NCBI RefSeq assembly: GCF_002910915.1
Contig: NZ_NEUF01000194.1
Span: 34,514 to 98,513 of the forward strand
Reading direction: 5' to 3'
DNA length: 64,000 bases
Source: Streptomyces sp. SM10
GTDB lineage: Bacteria > Actinomycetota > Actinomycetes > Streptomycetales > Streptomycetaceae
The notes below the pieces were generated by a model. It saw only the letters and a list, made by a program, of their open reading frames with translations. It was not told the origin of the DNA and did no database searches. The translations under genes and the position numbers were made by a program. Positions 36,430 to 44,821 of the stretch are shown piece by piece. Each line of letters opens with the position of its first letter. Positions within the stretch are counted from its first letter, which is position 1.

Positions 36430-36747
36430 GACACCACCGCCGAGCATGCCCCGGCTCCGGACCGGAAGCAGTCGGCCGCCGCCTACCGGAACCTGGTCAT
36501 GGCCACGATCGGTTTCGCGCCTACCTCCTGGGCGTGGAGCCTGGTCTCCCCGCCGTCGGGTGAGGTCAGGGAACGGCTCGGCGTGAGCACCCGGCAGTCG
36601 ATCCTGGTGGCGGTTCCCGTCCTCGTCGGTCCGCCGGGCTGCATACCGGCGGGCGCCCTGACCAGCGCGTACGGGCTGACGTTGCCCGTCGTCCCGGCCC
36701 TGCCGATCGCCCCGGTGCTGCTGCTCATCCGGGCCGTGGGTCCGTAA
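36430..36747 (+). pseudogene. narK: Nitrate/nitrite MFS transporter (NarK), N-terminal scrap
   Basis: An open frame gives AAYRNLVMATIGFAPTSWAW, then SPPSGEVRERLGVSTRQSIL and AVPVLVGPPGCIPAGALTSA, and then a short hydrophobic run before a stop. This corresponds to helices 1-2 and the first loop of NarK-type nitrate transporters (normally IGFALTFWAWNLIGPL, and LLVAVPVLVGSLGRIPAGAL). There is no credible start codon, and about 300 C-terminal residues are missing. Substitutions such as Pro in the first helix show relaxed selection. Confidence 0.7.
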
Positions 36748-36879
36748 CGCCCCGTGCAGGGACCCGTGGAGCCGTGAGGCCGGCGGTCGGTGCGGAGCCG
36801 TGGCGGGGTGGTGGATCCGGACGTGTGACGGACCGGTGGGCCCGGACGGCCTCCGGCGGTACCCCCTAGGCTTCACCGG

Positions 36880-38343
36880 GTGACCTCTCTTCTGCCCGCG
36901 CTGCGCGGAGCGTCCGGCCGGACGGACTCCCCCGAGGCCGTCCGGTTCGGCGAACACGTCCTGACCTACGCCCAGTTGGCCGAGGCCTCCGCCTCCCTCG
37001 CCGCCCGGATCGCGGGTGCGGGGCGCGTCGCCGTCTGGGCCACGTCCACCCCGGAGACCGTGGTGGCCGTCGTGGCGGCCCTCAGGGCGGGAGTGCCCGC
37101 CGTACCCCTCAATCCGAGGACCGGGGAGCGGGAGCTCGCGCACATCGTCGCCGACAGCGAGCCGACGGTGGTGCTGGCCGGGGCCGGCGACGAACTGCCG
37201 CCCGCGCTCGACGGGCTGGAGCGCCTGGACGTCGGCGCCGGGGCGGTCCCCGGCCCCCCGGTGGCCGACGTCGCCGAGCCCTCCGAGGACTCGCCCGCCC
37301 TGGTCGTCTACACGTCCGGCACGACGGGCCCGCCCAAGGGCGCCGTCCTGCCCCGCCGTGCGATCGCCGCGTCGCTGGACGCGCTGGAGGACGCCTGGGG
37401 GTGGACGGGCGACGACGTCCTCGTCCACGCCCTTCCGCTCTTCCATGTGCACGGGCTGATCCTCGGCGTCCTGGGCCCCCTGCGCCGGGGCGGCTCCGTG
37501 CGCCACCTCGGCCGGTTCTCGGCCGAGGGAGTGGCCCGGGAGCTGCTCTCCGGGGGGACGATGCTGTTCGGCGTGCCCACGATGTACCACCGGCTGGCCG
37601 GCGCGCTGGCGGAGCCGGCCGGACCGGGGAACCTCGCGAAGGCCCTGACGGGCGCCCGGCTGCTGGTGTCCGGTTCGGCGGCCCTGCCGGTCCACGACCA
37701 CGAGCGGATCGCGGCGGCCACGGGACGCCGGGTGATCGAGCGGTACGGGATGACGGAGACCCTGATGAACACCGGCGTACGGGCCGAGGGCGCGCCCCGT
37801 GCCGGGACGGTCGGCCCGCCGCTGTCGGGCGTGGAGCTCAGGCTCGTCGAGGAGGACGGCACCGTGCTCGCGGACACCGCGTCCATCGGTGAGATCCAGG
37901 TGCGCGGCCCGAACCTCTTCACCGGTTACCTGAACCGGCCGGACGCCACGGCGGCCGCCTTCACCGAGGACGGCTTCTTCCGTACCGGCGACATGGCGAC
38001 GATCGACCCCGACGGCTACGTGAGGATCGTCGGGCGCAAGGCCACGGATCTCATCAAGAGCGGCGGTTACAAGATCGGTGCGGGTGAGATCGAGAACGCC
38101 CTGCTGGACCATCCCGGCGTGCGCGAGGCGGCCGTCACCGGCGAGCCGGACGCGGATCTCGGCGAGCGGATCGTGGCCTGGGTGGTGCCGTCGGACGCCG
38201 GATCGCCGCCCGGCGAGCGGGAGTTGGCCGACCACGTGGCCGACCTCCTGGCACCCCACAAGCGCCCGCGGGTCGTCCGCTACCTCGATGTGCTGCCCCG
38301 CAACGAGCTGGGCAAGATCATGAAGAGGTCGCTCGGTGCCTGA
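36880..38343 (+). CDS. matB: Malonyl-CoA synthetase (acyl-CoA synthetase)
   Basis: MatB joins malonate (and methylmalonate) to CoA with ATP and so supplies extender units for fatty acid or polyketide synthesis. The 487-residue protein has the ANL core motifs: YTSGTTGPPKGAVLPRR, LPLFHVHGLILGVLGPL, SGSAALPVHDHERI, RVIERYGMTETLMNTGVRAE, FFRTGDMATIDPDGYVRIVG and the catalytic Lys in RNELGKIMKRSL. It follows S. coelicolor MatB (SCO2444) almost motif for motif. Start GTG 36880. Its stop overlaps the start of a carboxyltransferase gene by 8 bp, so both malonyl-CoA enzymes are coupled. Confidence 0.93.
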   Translation: MTSLLPALRGASGRTDSPEAVRFGEHVLTYAQLAEASASLAARIAGAGRVAVWATSTPETVVAVVAALRAGVPAVPLNPRTGERELAHIVADSEPTVVLAGAGDELPPALDGLERLDVGAGAVPGPPVADVAEPSEDSPALVVYTSGTTGPPKGAVLPRRAIAASLDALEDAWGWTGDDVLVHALPLFHVHGLILGVLGPLRRGGSVRHLGRFSAEGVARELLSGGTMLFGVPTMYHRLAGALAEPAGPGNLAKALTGARLLVSGSAALPVHDHERIAAATGRRVIERYGMTETLMNTGVRAEGAPRAGTVGPPLSGVELRLVEEDGTVLADTASIGEIQVRGPNLFTGYLNRPDATAAAFTEDGFFRTGDMATIDPDGYVRIVGRKATDLIKSGGYKIGAGEIENALLDHPGVREAAVTGEPDADLGERIVAWVVPSDAGSPPGERELADHVADLLAPHKRPRVVRYLDVLPRNELGKIMKRSLGA

Positions 38344-39694
38344 CGCCCGGTGCGCCCGCCTGTCCGCGCGGGAGGCGGCGGGGGCCGTCGCGGAGAGCTT
38401 CACGGAACACCGTCCGGCCGCCCGCCCCTTCCCTCCGGACGGCCCTCTGGGCTGGAGCGGTTACGGGGAGTCCCGGGAGCGCGCCTCGGCGCGGACCGGG
38501 GAGGAGGAGTCCGTCCTCTACGGGACCGCGGTGGTCGGCGGACGGGAGTGCGTCCTCGTCTCCTTCGAATTCGGCTTCCTGGGAGGCTCGTTGGGCCGCA
38601 GCGCCGGGGACCGGCTGGAGGCGGCGTACGCGCTGGCCGGTGAGCGGAGGCTGCCGCTCGTCTCCCTCGTGGCGACCGGGGGCAGCCGGATGCAGGAGGG
38701 CATGATCGCGCTGATACAGCTTCAGCGGGTGGCCCGGGCGTCCTCGCTGCTGAGGTCCCAGGGGCTGCCGCAGATCGCCGTACTGCGGGATCCGACGACC
38801 GGGGGCGGCTGGGCCACCGTGGGGGCGGGTGCCGATGTGGTGCTGGCGCTGCCCGGGGCGCAGATCGGGTTCGCGGGCTCCCGGGTGCGGCCGACGGGCG
38901 CCGACCCGTACGCGTACACCGCCGAGGGGCAGTTGGCGGCGGGCCAGATCGACGCCGTCGTCACACCCGACGAGCTGACCGGGACGCTGGGCCGCTGGCT
39001 GGCCGCGCTGACGGTCACAGGTCCGGCGCAGGCGGCGCAGGTGCCGGACGCCCTGTCCGCGGCGGAACTGCCGGAGACGGGCTGGGACGCGGTCGAGCAG
39101 GCACGGGCTGCGGAGCGGCCACGGGCCGGGGCCTACCTGGACGCGTACTTCGCACACCGGCTGCCGCTGAGCGGGGACCGCTGCGGCGGCAGGGACCCGG
39201 GGATGCTCTGCGGGGTGGGACTGCGCGACGGGCAGCCGGTGGCGTACGCCGCCCAGTGCGGCACCGCGACCCGCCCGGCGGGCTACCGCACGGCGGCCCG
39301 GGTGATCCGGCTCGCCGACCGGCTCGGCCTCCCCGTGCTGACCCTGATCGACACACCCGGCGCGGCCAACGACGCGGAGGCGGAACGCACGGGCGCGGGC
39401 GCGGCCATCGCCGACGCCTTCGCGGCCGTCGCCGCCGCCCGGGTCCCCGTGACGACCCTCGTGATCGGCGAGGGCGGCTCCGGCGGTGCACTGGCACTGG
39501 CCTCACCGGACAACACCCATGTCACCGCGGACAGTTATTTCTCGGTGATCGCACCGGAACTGGCGGCGGCCATCCTGAAGCGCGGTCCGGACGCGGTGCG
39601 GTCCACCGCCGGCCAGCTCCGGCTCCGCCCCCAGGACCTGGTGGAGCTGGGTGTCGCCCGGTCGGTCGTCGGGCCCGCCTCGCCGGAGGGCTGA
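38336..39694 (+). CDS. Fused acetyl-CoA carboxylase carboxyltransferase (beta-alpha)
   Basis: Carboxyltransferase moves CO2 from biotin to an acyl-CoA. The 452-residue protein contains both halves in one chain. The N-terminal beta-like half has FLGGSLGRSAGDRLEAAY, SGGSRM-type VATGGSRMQEGM and PTTGGGWATVGAGADVVLA. The C-terminal alpha-like half has LIDTPGAANDAEAER, VIGEGGSGGALALA, and NTHVTADSYFSVIAPE. The zinc ribbon of AccD is absent. Fused forms of this kind occur in actinobacteria next to matB. It starts with GTG inside the matB stop region. A biotin carboxylase/BCCP must come from elsewhere. Direction (making or consuming malonyl-CoA) and substrate are open. Confidence 0.87.
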   Translation: MPDARCARLSAREAAGAVAESFTEHRPAARPFPPDGPLGWSGYGESRERASARTGEEESVLYGTAVVGGRECVLVSFEFGFLGGSLGRSAGDRLEAAYALAGERRLPLVSLVATGGSRMQEGMIALIQLQRVARASSLLRSQGLPQIAVLRDPTTGGGWATVGAGADVVLALPGAQIGFAGSRVRPTGADPYAYTAEGQLAAGQIDAVVTPDELTGTLGRWLAALTVTGPAQAAQVPDALSAAELPETGWDAVEQARAAERPRAGAYLDAYFAHRLPLSGDRCGGRDPGMLCGVGLRDGQPVAYAAQCGTATRPAGYRTAARVIRLADRLGLPVLTLIDTPGAANDAEAERTGAGAAIADAFAAVAAARVPVTTLVIGEGGSGGALALASPDNTHVTADSYFSVIAPELAAAILKRGPDAVRSTAGQLRLRPQDLVELGVARSVVGPASPEG

Positions 39695-39779
39695 GACGGG
39701 GATTCGGCGCGCCGCCCGGGCGACCGTTGGCTAGCGTGACGGGAAGGACCGTCCGCCGACCGAAGAAAGGGTCCGAGCC

Positions 39780-40577
39780 ATGGCCGCACAATCCGAGGGC
39801 ACCCCGTGCTGGGCCGACGGCACGTTCGGCGATCTCGAGGGGGCGAAGCGTTTCTACGGTGAGCTCCTGGGCTGGTCGTTCGGCGAGTCGATGCCCGAGT
39901 ACGGCGAGTACACCCAGGCCCATGTGGACGGCAGGGCGGTCGCGGCGCTGTCGCCGCCCATGCCCGGCCAGGACGCGCCGAACGCCTGGTGCCTGTACCT
40001 CGCGTCCCCGGACGCCGCCGCCACCACCGCGAAGATCCGCGCGTGCGGGGGCGAGGTGCTGGTGGAGCCGATGCAGGTCGGCGACTTCGGGACGATGGTG
40101 CTGGCCACCGACCCCGGCGGGACCGCCTTCGGGGTGTGGCAGGCAGGCCGCCACGAGGGCTTCGAGGCGCGGACCGTGCCTGGTGCCTACGCCTGGGCCG
40201 AGGTCTACACACGGGAGCCGGAGAAGGCGGACCATTTCTTCGCGGCCGTCTTCGGGTACGGGGTGAAGCACCTGGACGACGACGCGATCGACTTCTCGCT
40301 CTACGACCTCGGCGCGGACCCGGTCCTCGGACGGATGAAGATGGGGGCGGAGTTCCCTCCCCAGGTGCCGGCCCACATGAACGTGTACTTCACCGTGGCG
40401 GACTGCGACGCGTCGGTGGAGAAGGCGACGTCGCTCGGCGCGGAGCTCCGGTTCGGTCCGATGACCATCCCGTTCGGGCGGTTCGCCACCCTGACGGACC
40501 CGCAGGGCGCGGTGTTCTCGCTCTTCGATCCCACGACGACCGGGGGCCGGATGCCTGACGTCTCGGAGGCGCCCTGA
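39780..40577 (+). CDS. Two-domain VOC (glyoxalase/bleomycin-resistance fold) protein
   Basis: The 265-residue protein consists of two vicinal-oxygen-chelate modules. The first (GTPCWADGTFGDLEGAKRFY to DPGGTAFGVWQ, residues 8-122) and the second (AWAEVYTREPEKADHFFAAV to DPQGAVFSLFD, residues 138-250) share the same pattern. FYGELLGWSF and DPQG-type ends are typical. Such proteins bind metals or small toxic molecules; in Streptomyces many are resistance or ring-cleavage proteins. The ligand here is unknown. Start ATG 39780 follows GAAAGGG. It is a single-gene unit with a very strong terminator downstream. Confidence 0.88.
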   Translation: MAAQSEGTPCWADGTFGDLEGAKRFYGELLGWSFGESMPEYGEYTQAHVDGRAVAALSPPMPGQDAPNAWCLYLASPDAAATTAKIRACGGEVLVEPMQVGDFGTMVLATDPGGTAFGVWQAGRHEGFEARTVPGAYAWAEVYTREPEKADHFFAAVFGYGVKHLDDDAIDFSLYDLGADPVLGRMKMGAEFPPQVPAHMNVYFTVADCDASVEKATSLGAELRFGPMTIPFGRFATLTDPQGAVFSLFDPTTTGGRMPDVSEAP

Positions 40578-40761
40578 CCGGCGCTCCGGTCCCCTCCGCC
40601 AGGCCGGTGCCTGAGCCCACGGCGCACGGACCGGCGCGGCGAGTCCCAGTACCGCACGTGAGCCCGCGGGTACAGCGGTTCGCGCCTGGCCGATGATCAC
40701 GGTTGAGGGCGCATCGGCCGGTTCAGAGGGATGCCGCGCGTGAACCACGGCACGCACGGAC

Positions 40762-40806
40762 GGGCCCGGCGGGTCCCGCGCGGAGCGCGTGGGACCCGCC
40801 GGGCCC
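40762..40806. terminator. Bidirectional terminator between VOC and MFS genes
   Basis: GGGCCCGGCGGGTCCC and its exact complement form a 16-bp stem around a 13-nt loop that itself can pair (GCGC/GCGC). It lies between convergent genes, two bases from the MFS stop. Confidence 0.88.
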
Positions 40807-40807
40807 G

Positions 40808-42076
40808 CTACGGTTGCGGGTCCCGCGCGTCGTAGCGGGCGAAACCTCGCCACCGCAGCCCCAGCAGGCACACCACCAGGACGCAGGCGAGCCCGCCGCC
40901 GGTCACCGCGACGGCCGGAGACGTCAGGTCGGCCACGGAACCGGCCACGAGGTCGCCGAGCCGGGGACCGCCCGCCACGACGACGATGAAGACGCCCTGG
41001 AGCCGGCCGCGCATGTCGTCGGGGACCGCTGCCTGGAGCATGGTGTTGCGGAAGACCATCGAGATGGAGTCCGCACAGCCGGCGAGCGCGAGCAGGACCA
41101 GCCCCGGCCACAGCTGCCGGGTCAGCCCGAACAGGGCGATGGCCCCGCCCCAGCAGGCCACGGCGACCAGGACGGCGAACCCGTGCCGGTTGATCCGGCC
41201 CAGCCAGCCGGAGAACACGCTGCCCAGCAGCGCGCCCAGCGCGGGGGCGGCGACGAGCAGTCCGGTGGTCTTGGCGTCGCCGCCGAACCAGACCACGGCG
41301 ACCACGGGGAAGAGCGCGCGCGGATGGGCGAGCACCATGGCGCTGAGGTCGCTGAAGAACGTCATCCGCAGATTGGGCCGGCTGCCGAGGAAGCGCAGGC
41401 CGTCGAGGACGGAGGCCCGCTTGGCGGCCTTCTCCCCCTCGCCCCGGCCGGGCAGCATCGACGGCAGCCGCCACATCGCGTACAGCGAGGCGGTGAAGGT
41501 GACGGCGTCGACGGTGTAGGCCGCCTTGTAGCCCCACCAGCCGACGATCAGACCGCCGAGCATCGGCCCGGCCAGGCCGCCGGTGGTGGAGGTCATCGCG
41601 TTGAGCGCGTTGGCGGCGGGCAGCTGCTCCGCCGGGAGCAGCCGGGCGATCATGGAACTGCGGGCCGGCGAGTTGAGCGCGAAGCAGACGGCCTGGAGGG
41701 CGACGACCGCGTAGAGCAGCCCCACGCGCTCGACCCCGGCGAAGGTGACAGCGGCCAGCACCAGGGACAGCAGGAACGATCCTGTCGCGCTGAACAGCCC
41801 CAGTCTGCGCCGGTCGACGGTGTCGGCGACGGCTCCGCTGTAGAGCCCGAGGAGCACCAGCGGGACGAGGGAACAGAGACCGATCAGCCCGACGGAGAAG
41901 GCGGAGCCGGTGATGTCGTAGACCTGGAGGGAGACGGCGAGCGCCGTCATGCCCTGCCCGGTCCAGGACACGGTGTTCCCGAACCAGAGCCGCCGGTAGT
42001 CGGGGGACGTACGCAGCGGCGTCAGGTCGGCGAGTATGCGTGTGCGGGATACACCTTGTTTGGCTGTTTCGGTCAC
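40808..42076 (-). CDS. MFS transporter, EntS/MFS_3 type
   Basis: The 422-residue protein has about 11-12 membrane helices. It opens with a charged tail and LTPLRTSPDYRRLWFGNTVS, the family start. GLYSGAVADTVDRRRL is the loop 2-3 signature, and FALNSPARSSMIARLLP and TMLQAAVPDDMRGRLQGV mark the middle and late loops. Members export siderophores, drugs or small peptides with a proton gradient. Its GTG start overlaps the stop of a truncated membrane protein gene by 4 bp, so it is the last gene of a four-gene operon (PfpI, small beta protein, truncated membrane protein, MFS). Confidence 0.92.
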   Translation of the reverse strand: MTETAKQGVSRTRILADLTPLRTSPDYRRLWFGNTVSWTGQGMTALAVSLQVYDITGSAFSVGLIGLCSLVPLVLLGLYSGAVADTVDRRRLGLFSATGSFLLSLVLAAVTFAGVERVGLLYAVVALQAVCFALNSPARSSMIARLLPAEQLPAANALNAMTSTTGGLAGPMLGGLIVGWWGYKAAYTVDAVTFTASLYAMWRLPSMLPGRGEGEKAAKRASVLDGLRFLGSRPNLRMTFFSDLSAMVLAHPRALFPVVAVVWFGGDAKTTGLLVAAPALGALLGSVFSGWLGRINRHGFAVLVAVACWGGAIALFGLTRQLWPGLVLLALAGCADSISMVFRNTMLQAAVPDDMRGRLQGVFIVVVAGGPRLGDLVAGSVADLTSPAVAVTGGGLACVLVVCLLGLRWRGFARYDARDPQP

Positions 42077-42336
42077 ACGGGATGGTAACGACCCCGCCGG
42101 GGAGCCACACCCATGGTGGTGGCCGTGGCCAATCCGAGGACGGGGACGGCGATGCCGACGCCCGCGTAGACGCGGCAGATGCGCTGCAGCAGTCTCGGAG
42201 CCGTCAGGGGCTCACCGTCGCGGGGCTCGCCGTGGGCCTTGCGCAGTGCCTGGGGAAACATGCTCGCGTCGACGGTGACCGGGCCGATGGCCAGGACGGC
42301 GGCCAGGACGTGCAGGGACAGGAAGAGTTTCGTCAC
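42073..42336 (-). CDS. Truncated DUF2269-like membrane protein
   Basis: This is an 87-residue protein. TKLFLSLHVLAAVLAIGPVT and CRVYAGVGIAVPVLGLATA are the first two helices of small integral membrane proteins common in Streptomyces (about 150 residues, four helices). Here the frame ends early with the basic tail APRRGRYHPV. Its ends overlap the neighbours on both sides by 4 bp, so translation coupling is kept although the C-terminal half is missing. It is either a truncated relic kept for coupling or a short functional form. Confidence 0.6.
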   Translation of the reverse strand: MTKLFLSLHVLAAVLAIGPVTVDASMFPQALRKAHGEPRDGEPLTAPRLLQRICRVYAGVGIAVPVLGLATATTMGVAPRRGRYHPV

Positions 42337-42659
42337 GGCCGGAGCTCCGTGGCCTGCGGACCGGGGCGGCGCCGGCCGGTGACCCGGGAGGCGGGCAGCC
42401 GTCCGGCCCTGGATGTCCCGGCCATCGTGTCGCCGGTGACCGTCACGGCGAATGCCAGGTTCAGGCGGAGGGGCCTGGTGACGGCCTGCTTCCAGGTGAG
42501 GTGGTCGCCGTCGAGGGCGACGTCGCCGAGCGGGACCTCCTCCCCCGAACCGCGGGCGACGCCGGCCAGGGCACCGTTCGCGCGGCGGAGTTCGACGACG
42601 GCGTCGATCGTACCGATGGGGGTGGAGACGGAGAGGTCCCAGGTGCCTTCGACGGGCAT
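42333..42659 (-). CDS. Small beta-rich conserved protein
   Basis: This 108-residue cytosolic protein reads VEGTWDLSVSTPIGTIDAVV, then LRRANGALAGVARGSGEEVP, then ALDGDHLTWKQAVTRPLRLN, then AVTVTGDTMAGTSRAGRLPA. The alternating pattern and GxW start suggest a small lipocalin-like or jelly-type barrel, a type seen in many actinobacterial hypothetical proteins. No function is known. It overlaps the next gene by 4 bp and lies 54 bases after pfpI in the same direction, so it belongs to that operon. Confidence 0.75.
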   Translation of the reverse strand: MPVEGTWDLSVSTPIGTIDAVVELRRANGALAGVARGSGEEVPLGDVALDGDHLTWKQAVTRPLRLNLAFAVTVTGDTMAGTSRAGRLPASRVTGRRRPGPQATELRP

Positions 42660-42713
42660 GTCGGTATGTCCTTCGGTGGTGTGCGGGGAGGGGAGGAAGA
42701 GAGAGTGTGCCCG

Positions 42714-43403
42714 TCAGGAGGCGGTGACGGCCGGTCCCCGTTCGCGCCAGACGATGCCGCGCCGCTCATGGGCGAACAGTTCCTCGACGGCGTGGGCGAC
42801 CCGGGGGCCCACCTCGCGCTCCAGGAGGTGGAGTGCCAGGTCGAGTCCGGAGGTGACCCCGGCACCGGTGACGACGTCCCCGTCGTCGACGACGCGCGCC
42901 CGCACCGCGTGGACCCCGGTGGCGTCGAGGACGTCCAGGCCCAGGTGGTGGGTGGTCGCGTGCCGGCCTTCCAGGAGGCCGGCCATCGCCAGGACGAGCG
43001 ACCCTCCGCACACCGCGCCGACGATCACACCGGGGTCCTCCATCGCGGTCCTCAGCTGTGTGGGCAGCGCGGTGGTCAGGGTGCGGCCCAGCAGTACGGG
43101 GATGAACGCGTCCTGCTGCCACTCCTCGGCGCCCGCCTCGTGCCCGGGGACCTCGCCGGGTTCGCCGACCCGCCCCGAGGCGCCGGGAACGAGGATCACT
43201 CCGGCCCGTGCGGGGTCGAGGACCGCCGTGGCGCGCAGCGCCAAGGCCCCGGTGCCGCTGATCACCTCGCGCGGCCCCTCGGCGGAGACGAGCTCCACGG
43301 TCACCAGGCCGCCGGAGGCGGTGCCGCCGGCGTAGAACACTTCGTACGGGGCGATGGCGTCGAGGGGGTCGAACCCGTCGAACAGGATGATCTGGACATG
43401 CAT
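42714..43403 (-). CDS. DJ-1/PfpI-family protein (isocyanide hydratase-like)
   Basis: The 229-residue protein starts VQIILFDGFDPLDAIAPYEV, the usual start for the ThiJ/PfpI branch related to isonitrile hydratase and GlxA sensors. The nucleophile elbow is GAVCGGSLVLAMAGLL with the Cys. GRHATTHHLGLDVL and GAGVTSGLDLALHLLE follow. No HTH is attached. The activity may be hydratase, glyoxalase or amidase. It heads the operon that ends in the MFS exporter and is divergent from a GlxA-type regulator with the same sensor fold. That pairing suggests the regulator controls it. Confidence 0.88.
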   Translation of the reverse strand: MHVQIILFDGFDPLDAIAPYEVFYAGGTASGGLVTVELVSAEGPREVISGTGALALRATAVLDPARAGVILVPGASGRVGEPGEVPGHEAGAEEWQQDAFIPVLLGRTLTTALPTQLRTAMEDPGVIVGAVCGGSLVLAMAGLLEGRHATTHHLGLDVLDATGVHAVRARVVDDGDVVTGAGVTSGLDLALHLLEREVGPRVAHAVEELFAHERRGIVWRERGPAVTAS

Positions 43404-43621
43404 GGGGAGGGTCCTCAGGATCCGGACGGCCCGGTCCGCGCCGGGTTCGATCCCGACGCTAACCGGCCGTACCGCCCCGGCCCAGAGGCGAGAATGCCAG
43501 GTATCAACGGGATAACGCCAAGCCCTGCACTGCCTTTCTGATCTGCGGAGACAGGGGACTCTGCGAGTTTCCGCGCCCCATGAGCCCTGGCGCTCACCCG
43601 TCGTCCGGGTACGTTCGTGCC

Positions 43622-44560
43622 ATGCACACCATCGCCGTCCTCGCGCTGGACCAGGTGATCCCGTTCGACCTCTCCACCCCGATCGAGGTCTTCACCCGCA
43701 CCCGCCTCCCGGACGGCCGTCCGGGGTACCGGATCCGCGTCTGCGCCGAGCAGGAGGAGACGGACGCCGGCGCCTTCACGCTGCGCGCACCCTGGGGACT
43801 GGAAGGACTCATGGGCGCGGACACGATCATCGTGCCCGGCACAGCCGACCCCGCCGCCCCGCTCAGCACGGCCGTCGGTGACGCGCTGCGGGCCGCCGCC
43901 CGGGACGGCACGCGCATCGCGTCCATCTGTTCGGGCACCTTCCCGCTGGCCGCCACGGGGCTCCTGGACGGCCTGCGGGCCACCACCCACTGGATCGCGG
44001 CCGGCCTCTTGGCCGCCTCGTACCCGGACATCGAGGTCGACCCCGAGGTCCTGTACGTCGACAACGGTCAGATCCTCACGTCGGCGGGCGCCGCCGCCGG
44101 GCTGGACCTGTGTCTGCACATGATCCGCAAGGACTACGGCTCCGCGGTCGCCGCCGATGCGGCCCGGCTCTCCGTCATGCCGCTCGAACGCGAGGGTGGA
44201 CAGGCGCAGTTCATCGTCCATGACTACGCACCGGCCCCTCGGGGCAGCACCCTCGAACCCCTGCTCGCCTGGCTCCAGGACAACCTCGGCACCGACCTCA
44301 CCCTCGCCGACATCGCCGCCCACGCCGGAATCAGCACCCGGACGCTGATCCGTCGATTCCGCGAGCAGACCGGCACGACCCCTCTCCAGTGGCTGCACCG
44401 CGCCCGCATCCGCCAGGCACAGCACCTGCTGGAATCCACCGAGCACACCGTGGAACGCATCGGCGCCCAGGTCGGCTTCGGCTCCCCTACCGCCTTCCGC
44501 GACCGATTCAAGAGGACGACCGGCGTCAGCCCCCACGGCTACCGCCGCTCCTTCGGGTGA
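43622..44560 (+). CDS. GlxA-type AraC-family regulator with DJ-1/PfpI sensor domain
   Basis: The 312-residue protein starts at ATG 43622. The N-terminal DJ-1-like domain (IAVLALDQVIPFDLSTPIEV, then the Cys elbow ASICSGTFPLAATGLLDG) serves as effector domain. The C-terminal AraC domain has both HTHs: LTLADIAAHAGISTRTLIRR and VERIGAQVGFGSPTAFRDRF, ending GVSPHGYRRSF. It is divergent from the pfpI operon across a 218-bp gap, the likely target. The effector is unknown. Confidence 0.92.
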   Translation: MHTIAVLALDQVIPFDLSTPIEVFTRTRLPDGRPGYRIRVCAEQEETDAGAFTLRAPWGLEGLMGADTIIVPGTADPAAPLSTAVGDALRAAARDGTRIASICSGTFPLAATGLLDGLRATTHWIAAGLLAASYPDIEVDPEVLYVDNGQILTSAGAAAGLDLCLHMIRKDYGSAVAADAARLSVMPLEREGGQAQFIVHDYAPAPRGSTLEPLLAWLQDNLGTDLTLADIAAHAGISTRTLIRRFREQTGTTPLQWLHRARIRQAQHLLESTEHTVERIGAQVGFGSPTAFRDRFKRTTGVSPHGYRRSFG

Positions 44561-44821
44561 CGTCGGCGGGGGAAGTCCCTGGCCCTGCCGACGCCCCAGG
44601 AGCGCACCGCGATGGCGATGCCCCGTCACCCGACGGACCGTCACATGTCCCTAGGTCAAGGTAATCGACGCCCAGGAGGCGTCCACGTCACTCCGCTGCC
44701 CTCTACATCCTGCGCGGTGGAACGGACAACGATCCGGTGCGCGGCCGTGCGACGTACCGCAGTGTGGCGGGCACCCGCATCATGGCCGTTCGCACGGCCG
44801 CTGCAGGACGGCCCGGGCCCG

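Noticed and set aside
43437..43465. GGGTTCGATCCCG looks like a tRNA T-arm
   Set aside because: The flanking bases do not give a five-pair stem, and no anticodon or D-arm can be folded upstream; it lies in a divergent promoter region.
44561..44821. + frame translating ALYILRGGTDNDPVRGRATY near 44695-44830
   Set aside because: It looks protein-like for about 30 residues but has no start and overlaps the permease 3' end; evidence is too weak to call a gene remnant.
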